Translations under genes and position numbers: made by a program
In this document: piece after piece, positions 24,661-34,191 of the stretch
Layout: every line of letters starts with the position of its first letter
Numbering within the stretch: position 1 is the first letter of the stretch
The notes under the pieces: generated by a model
Databases searched by the model: none
The model's input: the letters and a program-made list of their open reading frames with translations, nothing else
Told to the model about the DNA's origin: nothing
From: Pseudomonadales bacterium
GTDB taxonomy: Bacteria; Pseudomonadota; Gammaproteobacteria; Pseudomonadales; Azotimanducaceae
NCBI GenBank assembly: GCA_022827905.1
Contig: JAJEIQ010000035.1
Coordinates: 1-39,132 of the forward strand
Reading direction: 5' to 3'
DNA: 39,132 nucleotides

Positions 24661-25866
24661 GTGCAACTCGCAGATCTGGAAATGGCGGAGATCGAAATTC
24701 ATGATCCGGACTTCGTCAATGACCCCCATGCCATTTATTCAACGGCCAGGAAAAAGAACTGGGTAGCCAGATTCCCCATGGGCTATATCGTCCTTGATCA
24801 ACAGGCGATGAGAGACTTCCTGACAGACGACCGCTGTCGAACCCCGATCAAAGATATTTCCAACATGGTCGGAGTCGAGAAGGGCACACCGTTCCAACGC
24901 TTCTATGATCACTTTTTCCTAGCGCTGGATGGTGAAGCGCACAAACGCCTTCGCCGGATTTCGGCGCCTGCGTTTACCGCGAAGGAAGCTGCTAAGTATC
25001 GTCCGTTTATGAAGGAGACCATCAACAAGATCATTGATTCACTCGATGGGGCAGCAGAGTGCGATTTCACGAAAGTTGCAGCCCGATATCCGATCACTGT
25101 GATGTGCGACATCCTTGGTGTTTCAACCGATGACATTGAAAGGTTTGAAGAGTGGGTGATCGTGCTATCAGATGCATTCAGTCTGAATGATGAAACGGTT
25201 GCCAAATTGAATTGCGCACTGGCCCATTTGTTTGACTATGTCGATGAACTGGTTGATGCGCGGCGCAAACGTAATGAGACAAAGGATGACCTGCTGCAGA
25301 CGCTGGTTGATCTCGCAACTGATGGCGAGAGCTTATCCGACGAAGAACTGCGCGTGTTGCTGATTAACCTAATTTCCGCTGGCTACGACACGACAAAGAA
25401 TCAGTTGATTCTGATGATGAAGGTGCTGCTGGATCATCCCGAAGAGTGGAGCAAAGTGGCAGACGATCCGGGTCGGGTAAAGAAAGTGGTCGATGAGTCC
25501 TTGAGGTTTTACAACCCAATATCAGCGACGTTCCGTGTAACCGATGTTGACATCAAATACCGCGACACCTTGATTCCGAAAGACACCATGCTCATGCTGC
25601 CGCTCACCTACGCGGGCCGCGATGAGTCATTCTATGACTCCCCAGATGTGTTTAATCCAGACCGGGACAGGAACAGGATCATTACCTTTGGTCGGGGAAT
25701 CCATATCTGCATTGGCATGTTTATGGCGAGAGCCTTGCTTGAAGAAGCGCTGTCCGTCTTGGTTGAGAGAATAGAAAACCCCCAACTAGCTGGTGAACTC
25801 GTGTTTCGCCACTTTTCGGGAATGGTTGCAATGGAAGCGCTGCCTATCAGTTTTGAGCCCGCATAG
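24661..25866 (+). CDS. Cytochrome P450 (soluble bacterial class)
   Basis: The 401-residue haem monooxygenase has the I-helix oxygen-binding motif AGYDTTKN near residue 240, the K-helix ExxR (ESLR), and the haem loop FGRGIHICIG with the axial cysteine near residue 350. Size and motif order fit bacterial class I P450s, which need a ferredoxin and a reductase. It would hydroxylate a hydrophobic substrate. GTG 24661 is chosen because GGAGGAAG lies directly upstream. The likely redox partner is the putidaredoxin-type ferredoxin at 34192-34506; no reductase is in the window. Confidence 0.93.
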   Translation: MQLADLEMAEIEIHDPDFVNDPHAIYSTARKKNWVARFPMGYIVLDQQAMRDFLTDDRCRTPIKDISNMVGVEKGTPFQRFYDHFFLALDGEAHKRLRRISAPAFTAKEAAKYRPFMKETINKIIDSLDGAAECDFTKVAARYPITVMCDILGVSTDDIERFEEWVIVLSDAFSLNDETVAKLNCALAHLFDYVDELVDARRKRNETKDDLLQTLVDLATDGESLSDEELRVLLINLISAGYDTTKNQLILMMKVLLDHPEEWSKVADDPGRVKKVVDESLRFYNPISATFRVTDVDIKYRDTLIPKDTMLMLPLTYAGRDESFYDSPDVFNPDRDRNRIITFGRGIHICIGMFMARALLEEALSVLVERIENPQLAGELVFRHFSGMVAMEALPISFEPA

Positions 25867-26014
25867 GTTCAGTCGCGGCATATTGCAATCGCGTGAAAGG
25901 CGCCTCGCTTGACCTGGTTGATACTTTCTGAGCAGGAGAACTCTCCTGGTTAGCTCTCATAGTGCAGGTGTTGTTGCGCCTAGCCAATCCGAGTGGAAGT
26001 CAGGATGGAGACTT

Positions 26015-27226
26015 GTGTTGGCGGCCGCGTTCGGTCTCGCCGCGAGCTCCGTTCACTTCCACACCGTGGGTGCCATGATCGTCCCGCTTGAACAGGAGAT
26101 GGGATGGTCTAGGGCAGCGATCAGCACAAGTCTGCTCATTGCTAGCACTATGCTTGTCTTCGCGGCGCTTGCTGCGGGCATATTGGCTGATCGGGTGGGT
26201 GCTCGACGGGTTGGTATTGTGGGCATTTCCTTGTATGCGTTGTCGCTTGCAGGAATTGGAATGTCAGGCCCATCGATTACCAGTTGGTACGTTGCTTGGG
26301 GTGTTATGGCAGTTGCCAATGGCTTTGCGACAGGTGTCATTTGGACCATGGCGATTGTGAGTCGCTTTGAAAAACACCGCGGACTGGCACTTGCACTTAC
26401 GCTTAGCGGGACAGGACTTACCGTCGCCGGTGTTCCAGTATTCTCCCTATACTTCACTGAGTCGTGGGGTTGGCGAAGCGCGTATTTTGGATTGTGTGCT
26501 GTGATTCTAGTCTGTGTCGTTCCTCTGTTACTGGCCTATTTTAGGGATTCACATGACTTGGCGCGGCATTCCAACGCAAGCTCACTATCAGTCCCAATTG
26601 GTAGTGCTAAGCCAGGTCTTTCAGTACATACGGCAATACGCGGTCGTCATCTGTGGCAAATTGCGGTGAGCTTCTTCCTCCTCGGTGTTGGGATCGGGTC
26701 AATGATCGTGCACTTACAGCCTATGCTGATTGAGTCGGGGATGACTGCAACAACCGCGGCAGTCATCGCCTCCAGTATAGGTCCGGCGTTGGTCATCAGT
26801 CGCTTGCTGACTGGCGTACTACTTGATCGATTTAGCACGGTACTGATTGCGGGTTCGGTCGCGTTGTTTCCAGCAATTTGTTGCGTCACGGTGCTTAATT
26901 TTGATGGTTCGATCATGATGGCCACGACAGCGGCTTTGTTGATTGGGGCTGCGCTTGGTACCGAAGTCGACGTGATGGCGTTTGTGGTTTCACGCTACAT
27001 GGGTCCAAAGAACTACGGTGCGCTATTTGGGCTGGTAAGTGGCATTTTTGGCATTAGCGTAGGCTTTGCGCCCGTGCTTGCGGGAGCCGCGTACGACAAT
27101 CTAGGTTCATATTCGTCGATGCTCTGGGTAAACGTCTTTTGCTCGCTTCTAGCATCCATCATGCTATTTACGCTCGGCCGAGCGTGCGGCATGAGCGAAT
27201 ATCATGATAAATGCTATCAATGGTAG
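26015..27226 (+). CDS. MFS transporter (monocarboxylate/OFA-like)
   Basis: The 403-residue inner-membrane protein has about 12 hydrophobic helices in two halves, with the MFS loop motif GILADRVGARRVG between helices 2 and 3 and the matching GVLLDRFS in the second half. The style is that of the MCT/OFA group, which moves monocarboxylates and other small acids. GTG 26015 (GGAG four bases upstream) places helix 1 at the extreme N-terminus. The frame is open upstream, and a CTG at 25946 with AGGAG seven bases before it would add 23 residues including a conserved-looking GWR before helix 1. It may import the substrate or export a product of the flanking enzymes. Confidence 0.85.
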   Translation: MLAAAFGLAASSVHFHTVGAMIVPLEQEMGWSRAAISTSLLIASTMLVFAALAAGILADRVGARRVGIVGISLYALSLAGIGMSGPSITSWYVAWGVMAVANGFATGVIWTMAIVSRFEKHRGLALALTLSGTGLTVAGVPVFSLYFTESWGWRSAYFGLCAVILVCVVPLLLAYFRDSHDLARHSNASSLSVPIGSAKPGLSVHTAIRGRHLWQIAVSFFLLGVGIGSMIVHLQPMLIESGMTATTAAVIASSIGPALVISRLLTGVLLDRFSTVLIAGSVALFPAICCVTVLNFDGSIMMATTAALLIGAALGTEVDVMAFVVSRYMGPKNYGALFGLVSGIFGISVGFAPVLAGAAYDNLGSYSSMLWVNVFCSLLASIMLFTLGRACGMSEYHDKCYQW

Positions 27227-27347
27227 GTGGCAGAAATTGTGCATAATCTGGCGACATATGAGCTTGTAGGAAGCCTGAGGAACCACGAGACTCGACGATT
27301 TGTGGTCGAGGGACGAGTGCGCTCACATGACCTGATACCTAGATCTC

Positions 27348-28211
27348 ATGAGAACCAGGGCAACAGATAACTCAGCGGTTCCCCGTTATCCTGAACTACT
27401 CCAGATGAAAGACAGAGTTTTCGTCGTGATAGGAGCGGGTCAAGGAATTGGGCGACAGGCTGCACATGCACTCTCGCAGCATGGTGCGAATGTGATATGT
27501 GTTGGCCGTGGTCATGAAGCAACTCAACGCGTAGCCAAAGAAATCGGTGGGCTCGCTTTTGTGGGTGATGCCCAAAGACGTGGAGACGTGGAGCGCTTGT
27601 ATGAAGAGACGCGCCGTAATTTCGGGCGGCTCGACGGAATTCTGGATACGGTAGCCATAGGTATCGGCGGTTCGGTGCAGACTACGACCGACGAGGATTT
27701 TCAATGGCAGCATGACAATGTCTTGCGACATGCCTTTCTGGCGCTTCAGCTTGGTGCGCCCTTGATGCGTAGCTCTGGGGGCGGATCAGTTGTGTTCGTA
27801 GGTTCGTTAGCAGGTCTGAGAGTGGTCGGTGGTGGCGCGGCGATGGCCTACGGCACTTTCAAGGCCGCGTTAGAGCATTTCGCTCGAATTGCTGCCGCAG
27901 AACTCGGGCCCATGGGAATTCGAGTTAACACAGCGACGCTAGGTTTCATTCGAACGCCACGATATGAGGGGTTAGCCGATCAACAAATCGCGCGCGTCAG
28001 TTCGAAAATCCCGTTAAGGCGGGTCGGTGAATCGACTGAAGTAGCCAGCGCCATTTTGTTCTTGTTATCAGACATGGCGAGTCATATCACGGGGGCCTCG
28101 CTTGTCATCGACGGCGGTTTTTCGATTGCTTCTGATTATCCCACGTTCGAGCAAAACGAAGGCGAGTCGAGCGGGTGGGACAAGGCAGACTATCAAGTCT
28201 CTACAGAGTAG
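27348..28211 (+). CDS. Short-chain dehydrogenase/reductase
   Basis: The 287-residue classical SDR has the NAD(P) motif GAGQGIG (29-35) and the catalytic set Ser153, Tyr168 and Lys172 (YGTFK), and ends with the family-typical SHITGASLVIDGG. The usual NNAG segment after strand 4 is replaced by DTVAIGIGG. It would oxidise a secondary alcohol or reduce a ketone. ATG 27348 keeps an N-terminal RYPELL segment seen in related enzymes; ATG 27405 is the shorter option. It is 33 bp before the CoA-transferase, so the two are probably cotranscribed. Confidence 0.88.
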   Translation: MRTRATDNSAVPRYPELLQMKDRVFVVIGAGQGIGRQAAHALSQHGANVICVGRGHEATQRVAKEIGGLAFVGDAQRRGDVERLYEETRRNFGRLDGILDTVAIGIGGSVQTTTDEDFQWQHDNVLRHAFLALQLGAPLMRSSGGGSVVFVGSLAGLRVVGGGAAMAYGTFKAALEHFARIAAAELGPMGIRVNTATLGFIRTPRYEGLADQQIARVSSKIPLRRVGESTEVASAILFLLSDMASHITGASLVIDGGFSIASDYPTFEQNEGESSGWDKADYQVSTE

Positions 28212-28244
28212 AACGGCTCAAGACAAGGCTATGGAGCGAGTAAA

Positions 28245-29456
28245 GTGACAACAACAACTTCCGGTCCACTCGCAGACATTACAATCATTGATTGCGCAAT
28301 GGCGTTAGCAGGACCCTTTGGAACAGCATTACTTGCGGATATGGGTGCGAACATCATCAAAGTGGAACCACCGCACGGTGACAACTCGCGACCCGTACCG
28401 CCAATACCTCCAGACTATGCCAACGTTCGTGATGCTCACTCAGCGGGCATCGACTATGGGGGCTACTTTGCAAGCATTAACCGGAACAAGCGCAGCATTG
28501 TTCTGGATCTGAAACAAGCGTCCGACCGTGAGATCCTGATGCAGCTTTGCGAACGGGCAGATGCAGTTGTTGAGAACATGCGAGTCGGGGTGATGGACAA
28601 GCTCGGCGTGGGTTATGAAGCAATCGCAGCTCGCCACCCACAAATAGTCTACGGCGCAATTCGCGGCTTTGGCGATCCGCGCACAGGTGAGAGTCCTTAC
28701 TCAGAATGGCCAGCGTTTGACATTGTTGCGCAATCCATGAGTGGTCATGTGAGTATTACGGGGCCAGAAGAAGAGCTTGGTTATCCAAGCGGCGTCAGCA
28801 TTGGTGACATTTATCCGGGCACGCTGATGGCGCTCGGAGTCCTTGCAGCAATTCATGATGCGAGAGCGACTGGTGTGGGCCAGTTTGTTGACGTCGCAAT
28901 GTATGACGCGATGTTAGCGCTGACTGAAACATTGGTGGCCAACTATGGGTTTGAAAAGAAACAACTCACACCACGCGGTCGACATCACCCAAACCTAATG
29001 CCGTTTGGATTGTTTCCAACAACTGATGGGTTGATCGCCATAGCTGCGCCGGGAAATGAACATTGGGAGTTACTTTGCCGTGCGATGGATCGTCAAGATT
29101 TGATGACAGACGAACGCACCAAGAACACGTTTTTGCGACGGAAGAACCAAACCTATGTCGAGGCACAAATCAGTGCGTGGACCTCACGCTATAGCAAACA
29201 GGAAGTGGCTGCTTTGTTGGGTGGCGAAGTGCCTTGCGGACCCGTTAACACTGCTGAGGAAATTTTCAACGATCCCCATGTACGCGCTCGAGAAATGATT
29301 ACGGAGTTCCAACTTCCAGGTGACAACCCCAAAGTCAGCATAGTCGGCAGCCCGATCAAGTATACGAAAACACCTTCAGGATTTAGGCACCGCGCACCAA
29401 AACTTAATGAGCATGCAGAAGAGATACGTAACGAATTTGATATCTCACAACGCTAG
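28245..29456 (+). CDS. CaiB/BaiF-type (family III) CoA-transferase
   Basis: The 403-residue protein has the family III landmarks: ALAGPFGTALLADMGANIIKVEPP at the N-terminus, SINRNKRSIVLDLK, and the catalytic aspartate Asp188 in SGVSIGDIYPG, corresponding to Asp169 of formyl-CoA transferase. It moves CoA between carboxylic acids or attacks a CoA ester; relatives act on carnitine, bile acids and oxalate. The true substrate is not readable. GTG 28245 is the start. With the SDR and the alcohol dehydrogenase it forms the activation step of the proposed pathway. Confidence 0.92.
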   Translation: MTTTTSGPLADITIIDCAMALAGPFGTALLADMGANIIKVEPPHGDNSRPVPPIPPDYANVRDAHSAGIDYGGYFASINRNKRSIVLDLKQASDREILMQLCERADAVVENMRVGVMDKLGVGYEAIAARHPQIVYGAIRGFGDPRTGESPYSEWPAFDIVAQSMSGHVSITGPEEELGYPSGVSIGDIYPGTLMALGVLAAIHDARATGVGQFVDVAMYDAMLALTETLVANYGFEKKQLTPRGRHHPNLMPFGLFPTTDGLIAIAAPGNEHWELLCRAMDRQDLMTDERTKNTFLRRKNQTYVEAQISAWTSRYSKQEVAALLGGEVPCGPVNTAEEIFNDPHVRAREMITEFQLPGDNPKVSIVGSPIKYTKTPSGFRHRAPKLNEHAEEIRNEFDISQR

Positions 29457-29587
29457 TCCTCTGGTGCAACCTACATAGAGATCTGTTGCGCAAAGAGATG
29501 AGAGTTTACTCAGTGCAGATAGCATTATTTATGCAGACATCAATAGTCCTAATTTATGAACTTGTAGCCTGAGCCATAGGAGTTACT

Positions 29588-30661
29588 TTGAAAGCAGCTG
29601 TTTTTCGCGAAGCGCACGTGCCCATGGAAATTGAAGACATAACAGTCTCCAAACCAGGACCCAGAGATGTACTGGTTCGCACCAAGGCGGTTGGTATATG
29701 TCATTCTGACGCTCAGATTTATGAGGGCAACTTCCCAATGGATTTGCCGATGGTTTTGGGTCACGAGAGCGCGGGCGTTGTCGAGCAAGTTGGGTGTGAC
29801 GTGCGGCGAGTGAAACCTGGCGATCACGTGGTGACTTCCCCTTCGGTGTTTTGCGGTGCATGTGAAGTGTGTTTAACGGGTCACATGTCACTCTGCACAC
29901 CAGAAGTTGAAGACGAGGTAGAGTCTCGTTTGTCGAAAAATGGACAACCGATTTTTCAAATGGGCGGTCTGGGTTCATTCGCGGAACAGATGCTCGTGCA
30001 TGAACATGCGGTTGTTAAAATCCGAGATGATATGCCGTTGGATCGTGCTGCGTTAATCGGTTGTGCCGTTACTACGGGCGTTGGCGCAGTGATACATACC
30101 GCGAACGTCGAAGTCGGTACGACCGTTGCGGTAGTTGGGTGTGGCGGCGTTGGTTTGTCTTGTATTAACGGCGCGGCAATAGCGGGGGCTTCAAGAATAA
30201 TCGCCATTGATATCCAGGCGTCTAAGCTGGATCTGGCCAAACAATTCGGTGCGACACACGTCGTCAATGCGGGTAGCGGAGATGCGGTTGCAAGTGTCAT
30301 CGATCTGACGGACGGGGGTGTCCACTACGCGTTCGAGGCCATAGGTTTGAACACCACCGTTGAACAGGCTTTCCAGATGTTGAGAAAGGGAGGTACTGCA
30401 ACGGTTATCGGCGGCATTCCTCCTGGAGTCATGGTTTCAGTGCAAGGTTTCGAGTTCATGCAGGAGAAGAAGATACAAGGGTCCTTTATGGGCTCCAATC
30501 GATTCCCCGTTGATACGCCTCGGTATGTAGAGTTTTACCTGCAGGGGCGATTACATTTGGACGACCTAATAACCGACCGCATTTCCTTAAGTGAAGTAAA
30601 TGAGGGTATGGCTGCGTTGGATGGCGGACAAGCAGTTCGAAGTGTCATTATGTTTGACTGA
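29588..30661 (+). CDS. Zinc-dependent alcohol dehydrogenase (class III-like)
   Basis: The 357-residue medium-chain dehydrogenase has catalytic zinc ligands Cys38, His59 (GHE) and Cys159, the structural zinc cluster Cys89, Cys92, Cys95 and Cys103, and the NAD motif GCGGVG. It resembles bacterial class III/aryl-alcohol dehydrogenases that oxidise primary alcohols to aldehydes. The start is TTG 29588 with AGGAG just upstream, and the protein begins MKAAVFREAHVPMEIED as usual for the family. It follows the CoA-transferase after a 131-bp gap and converges with the second P450. Confidence 0.92.
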   Translation: MKAAVFREAHVPMEIEDITVSKPGPRDVLVRTKAVGICHSDAQIYEGNFPMDLPMVLGHESAGVVEQVGCDVRRVKPGDHVVTSPSVFCGACEVCLTGHMSLCTPEVEDEVESRLSKNGQPIFQMGGLGSFAEQMLVHEHAVVKIRDDMPLDRAALIGCAVTTGVGAVIHTANVEVGTTVAVVGCGGVGLSCINGAAIAGASRIIAIDIQASKLDLAKQFGATHVVNAGSGDAVASVIDLTDGGVHYAFEAIGLNTTVEQAFQMLRKGGTATVIGGIPPGVMVSVQGFEFMQEKKIQGSFMGSNRFPVDTPRYVEFYLQGRLHLDDLITDRISLSEVNEGMAALDGGQAVRSVIMFD

Positions 30662-30678
30662 TACAGCGGAGTACCGTG

Positions 30679-30710
30679 AATCCCGTTGTTGTCATTTCCT
30701 AAGCGGGATT
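30679..30710. terminator. Weak hairpin between convergent genes, candidate bidirectional terminator
   Basis: AATCCCG (30679-30685) pairs with CGGGATT (30704-30710) around an 18-base loop, in the gap between the convergent alcohol dehydrogenase and P450 genes. There is no long T-run, so termination is plausible only by position. Confidence 0.3.
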
Positions 30711-30809
30711 TCCTGACAGGCTCCAAAAGTATCGAACACCGCTGCGTGCCTCCGTCCTTCTTGAAGACTTAAGTTCTGGTTTGGGTCTGCCCAATGAGAT
30801 TGAGGACCC

Positions 30810-32192
30810 TCACCTTCGAGAACTCACCTGCATTGGCAAACCGTCTGTGGGTTTTACGGCCATGGATACCGCTTTCGGAGACATGCCCCCGCCCACCCGA
30901 TCCAGCAAGAAACGCTGTGAAATCAGAGTAAGCATCAACATGGCTTCCATGCGTCCAACGCGTTCTCCAATACATCGTCGTTCGCCATAGCCGAACGCAA
31001 GGAACGCACACTTATTCCTTTGAGCACGCCTTTCTTTTGTATGGTGGGCAGGATCAAACGTTTCCGGATCTGGCCAATCACGGGGATCGCGGTGAATCAC
31101 ATAGGGCACGATACCGATGCGCTCACCTTTGGAGACTAAGTAGCCACCAAGCTCGGTATCCTTCACAGCTTCTCGAGACAACGTTACACCGTTGGTGCGG
31201 AGGCGCAGTGCTTCATCAAATACCCCTTTGGTATACTCAAGTCGTTCTAGCTCTTGAAAGGTTGGGGCCCGTCCCTCTAACACCTGATCTATTTCCTCAA
31301 GCATCAGCTGACGTTTATCGGGATTATTTGAGAGGTAATTGAACGCCCAAGATACCGTCGCAGGTGTTGTGTCTTGGCCGCCCCAGAATAATGCTGCGAT
31401 ATCGTCCTGCAACTGTTTATCGGACATTTTCGAACCATCCGACATGGTCGCCGCAATCATTACATCTAACATGTCCTCTGGTTCGTCACGAAGATCCTGT
31501 CGACGCATCTGTACCATGTTGGCAATGTAAGAGTTGATTTTCTCAAGGGACTCGCGACCTTCGATAATTTCTGGATCGTCAAATTGTGATGTAACTTCCT
31601 CACCAAATAGGAATAGTTTCGCAATATACGGGTACGTTTTTTTGTAGGCCTCCAAAAGCATATCGACGTCAGATTCTTGGATACCACGGATGAACAACGT
31701 GTTCGTGAGCGCGCCCAAGACGCCTCTGCGCGCAAACTCATAAAAGCTAAACTGTTTACCAGACTCTGCCAACTCGGCGAGTTCCTCTACTTCATGCCGG
31801 ACGATCTCGAGAGTCTTTTCATAGTATCTAAGAAGCATCTTTGGCGTGAAGTTCGGCAATATTACGTCATGAATCTTCTGCCATCGCTCTCGATCGGAAA
31901 TAACAACAAAACTCTGTCCCAACAGAGGGCTGAGTTGATCTTCCTGCTCAGTTGACCGGACGAAGTTATGAAAGTCGAGTCTCAGAACTTTCTCAGCAAT
32001 TTCCGCGTCTGCAACTACGACCATCCCTTCTGGACCAATCGGCAAATGGCATACCGGCCCGTACGTCTTTACCATCTTCTCCAGTAATCCATAGGGATCC
32101 TGGCCATATTCAGCTTCGATCGATGCTTTTTCTGACTCAGGCGCAGCCGGTGGTCTTTCTAGCTGCGCCACAGAAACGTTTTCACTACTCAT
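30810..32192 (-). CDS. Cytochrome P450 (longer, E-class-like)
   Basis: The 460-residue P450 has the I-helix WGGQDTTPA, the ExxR motif EALR, the PERF-like region RDPRDWPDPETFDPAHH and the haem loop FGYGERRCIGE with the axial cysteine near residue 407. The longer size, FxxGxRxCxG loop and C-terminal KPTDGLPMQV resemble the E-class (CYP102/CYP4-like) branch, so it is not a recent duplicate of the P450 at 24661. No membrane anchor is seen. ATG 32192 is clear. It is the last gene of the minus-strand operon, 45 bp after the amidohydrolase. The substrate is unknown; two unrelated P450s in one cluster suggest two oxidation steps. Confidence 0.93.
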   Translation of the reverse strand: MSSENVSVAQLERPPAAPESEKASIEAEYGQDPYGLLEKMVKTYGPVCHLPIGPEGMVVVADAEIAEKVLRLDFHNFVRSTEQEDQLSPLLGQSFVVISDRERWQKIHDVILPNFTPKMLLRYYEKTLEIVRHEVEELAELAESGKQFSFYEFARRGVLGALTNTLFIRGIQESDVDMLLEAYKKTYPYIAKLFLFGEEVTSQFDDPEIIEGRESLEKINSYIANMVQMRRQDLRDEPEDMLDVMIAATMSDGSKMSDKQLQDDIAALFWGGQDTTPATVSWAFNYLSNNPDKRQLMLEEIDQVLEGRAPTFQELERLEYTKGVFDEALRLRTNGVTLSREAVKDTELGGYLVSKGERIGIVPYVIHRDPRDWPDPETFDPAHHTKERRAQRNKCAFLAFGYGERRCIGERVGRMEAMLMLTLISQRFLLDRVGGGMSPKAVSMAVKPTDGLPMQVSSRR

Positions 32193-32237
32193 GGTTATTC
32201 CGCAGTTTGGTTCGGTATTCTCGCGTTTTTTTCAGTG

Positions 32238-34013
32238 CTAACTGGAACCCGCAGATCCACTTTGACCTAGACTTTCCGGATCAATACTCGTCGTGGAAAT
32301 GAGTCGGCCAGGGTGTTTATTGGTCAACTCACCGTGATCACAAATAACTTCACCGTTGACCAACACGTAACTCATGCCTTCTGCAGGCAGAACACGCCGC
32401 CAGTCCTCGTTCGGTAAATCGTTTCGAACTTCATAAGTTGTTGCGTGCGTTAGTTTGTCGTAGTCATAGACAATGATGTCTGCGGCATAATCTTCCAAAA
32501 GCGCACCACGTTTGTGTAAACGTGCCGCGCGCGCAGGTCGCCAGCTCAGCGCGCTATGTACTTCTTCTAATGTCATTCGCCCTTCTTCACGAACAAGCAG
32601 ATTGATTAGATCGGTGGAATAGTTGCCAAACTGAAACATCTTGACGTGCGCACCGCCGTCTGAGGTACCAGGAATCACACGTCGATGCCGCGCGAGCGTT
32701 TCTATTTTGTTCGGATCTCGAGAAGTTGCTTCGTTCAATCTAAAGTCAACTTGCATTTCCGTTGCGAGCAAAATGTCAAAAAAGACATCCAACTCCGGTT
32801 TGTCTAGTGCCTTCGCGATGTCTCCGACCCTTTGACCTTCAAACGGCGTATATTCCTCACTGCCGTGGGCGTTGCCTACAACCATCGCCGGAAATCCACC
32901 ACCCGCAGTAACATTGTGTTCTGGTTGATACGCTTCATGTGCCCGTTGACGGTACTCCGGGTCGCTGATGAGGGTGGTCAACTCCTCAACCGAGCTGCAC
33001 TGGTGTATTTCACTTAGCACTGGCACACTGTTAAAGATGGTTGCGTCCTCGATTTTTAACTCAACCCAGCCCCGCACCGTGACCGCTTGCAGATAAACCT
33101 CGAGACCCTCTTTTTCAAGCTCTTCAGACCATGCAATGCTCTCTTGCCAACGATCTGCTATAGCGAGAACTTCTGGACTGCTGTCTGGGGGAGCATCGAA
33201 GGCGGTGATCGCATTGTATAGAATCGGACGTCGAGAAATTTCCGCCAGCTTTTGACCAACTTCCCGATTGCAAACTTGCCGACCTTCTACTAGAACCTGG
33301 ATGATTCCTTCCTGTCGATCTCTAAGCACTTGAGCCAAGTTATAGGCCTCTTCAGGATCCATGATATCCGTCGGCACTGGTGTTCCATCATGATCGACAT
33401 GACCATTCCCACTTCCCAGCAACGAAAAAGCAAAACCAGATGCGCCCGCATCCAATGCTTCGTTCATGAGCTCACGCATGCGTGCGCGTTCTGCCTCATT
33501 TGCGGGCCTGGTCTTAACGTCGGCCCCCATCACATAAACCAACAATGGGTTCATGGGAAGGTAGGCACCCACATTGACCCCCTTTGGTAGCTGCTTTAGA
33601 TGGGCCATCCATTCTGGGAACGTTTCCCAGTCCCATGTCAACGCAGTCTTTTGTACAGTGAACGGCACTTGCTCTGTATTTTCCATCATCGACATGTATC
33701 GGTCTTGCTGGTCTGGGTGGCAGGGCGAGTAACCGAACCCACAGTTGCCGGTTAGAACTGTGGTGGTTCCGTGCCAGCAAGAAGATGTGCAATAAGGATC
33801 CCAGTGAAGTTGGGCGTCGTAGTGGGTATGTAAGTCGATGACGCCTGGAGCAACAATCTGACCCCTCGCGTCTATCGTGTTCGTGGCCAAAGTGCCAGAA
33901 AGATCACCGATCGCACGAATAACGCCCTTCGAAACGCCGATATCAGTTCGTTGGCGTGAGGCCCCCGTACCATCAACTACCATTCCACCACTGATTATTA
34001 GATCAAATTTCAT
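32238..34013 (-). CDS. N-acyl-D-amino-acid deacylase-like amidohydrolase
   Basis: The 591-residue member of the D-aminoacylase branch of the amidohydrolase superfamily has the metal motif HTH (His62, His64) in GVIDLHTHYDAQLHWDP, the family-specific cysteine in GNCGFG (Cys91), a later histidine region, and GTSDGGAHV with the catalytic aspartate near the C-terminal third. The family removes the acyl group from N-acyl-D-amino acids, but many members act on other amides. There is no signal peptide, so it is cytoplasmic. It lies between the ferredoxin and P450 genes, which suggests that the pathway substrate or an intermediate carries an amide bond. A closely similar protein begins at 38761. Confidence 0.9.
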   Translation of the reverse strand: MKFDLIISGGMVVDGTGASRQRTDIGVSKGVIRAIGDLSGTLATNTIDARGQIVAPGVIDLHTHYDAQLHWDPYCTSSCWHGTTTVLTGNCGFGYSPCHPDQQDRYMSMMENTEQVPFTVQKTALTWDWETFPEWMAHLKQLPKGVNVGAYLPMNPLLVYVMGADVKTRPANEAERARMRELMNEALDAGASGFAFSLLGSGNGHVDHDGTPVPTDIMDPEEAYNLAQVLRDRQEGIIQVLVEGRQVCNREVGQKLAEISRRPILYNAITAFDAPPDSSPEVLAIADRWQESIAWSEELEKEGLEVYLQAVTVRGWVELKIEDATIFNSVPVLSEIHQCSSVEELTTLISDPEYRQRAHEAYQPEHNVTAGGGFPAMVVGNAHGSEEYTPFEGQRVGDIAKALDKPELDVFFDILLATEMQVDFRLNEATSRDPNKIETLARHRRVIPGTSDGGAHVKMFQFGNYSTDLINLLVREEGRMTLEEVHSALSWRPARAARLHKRGALLEDYAADIIVYDYDKLTHATTYEVRNDLPNEDWRRVLPAEGMSYVLVNGEVICDHGELTNKHPGRLISTTSIDPESLGQSGSAGSS

Positions 34014-34191
34014 GTCTCTTTCTCCGACAGTAATGTCAATCCATCATTGACCAAGGTGATCCACCATTTGATTGATGGAAGTGTTACCACTCGCAAATAA
34101 ATCACGAGCGTGGAATCCAGTCGACAGCAATTGTGGACAAAGCTTGGTCGATTTCTGCCATTGTTCGAGTACGTTCCACTGCAGGTGTGTT

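Noticed and set aside
34014-34191. A small gene in the ferredoxin-amidohydrolase gap
   Set aside because: The longest candidate, from a GTG on the minus strand, is only about 26 codons and has no ribosome-binding site or recognisable sequence.
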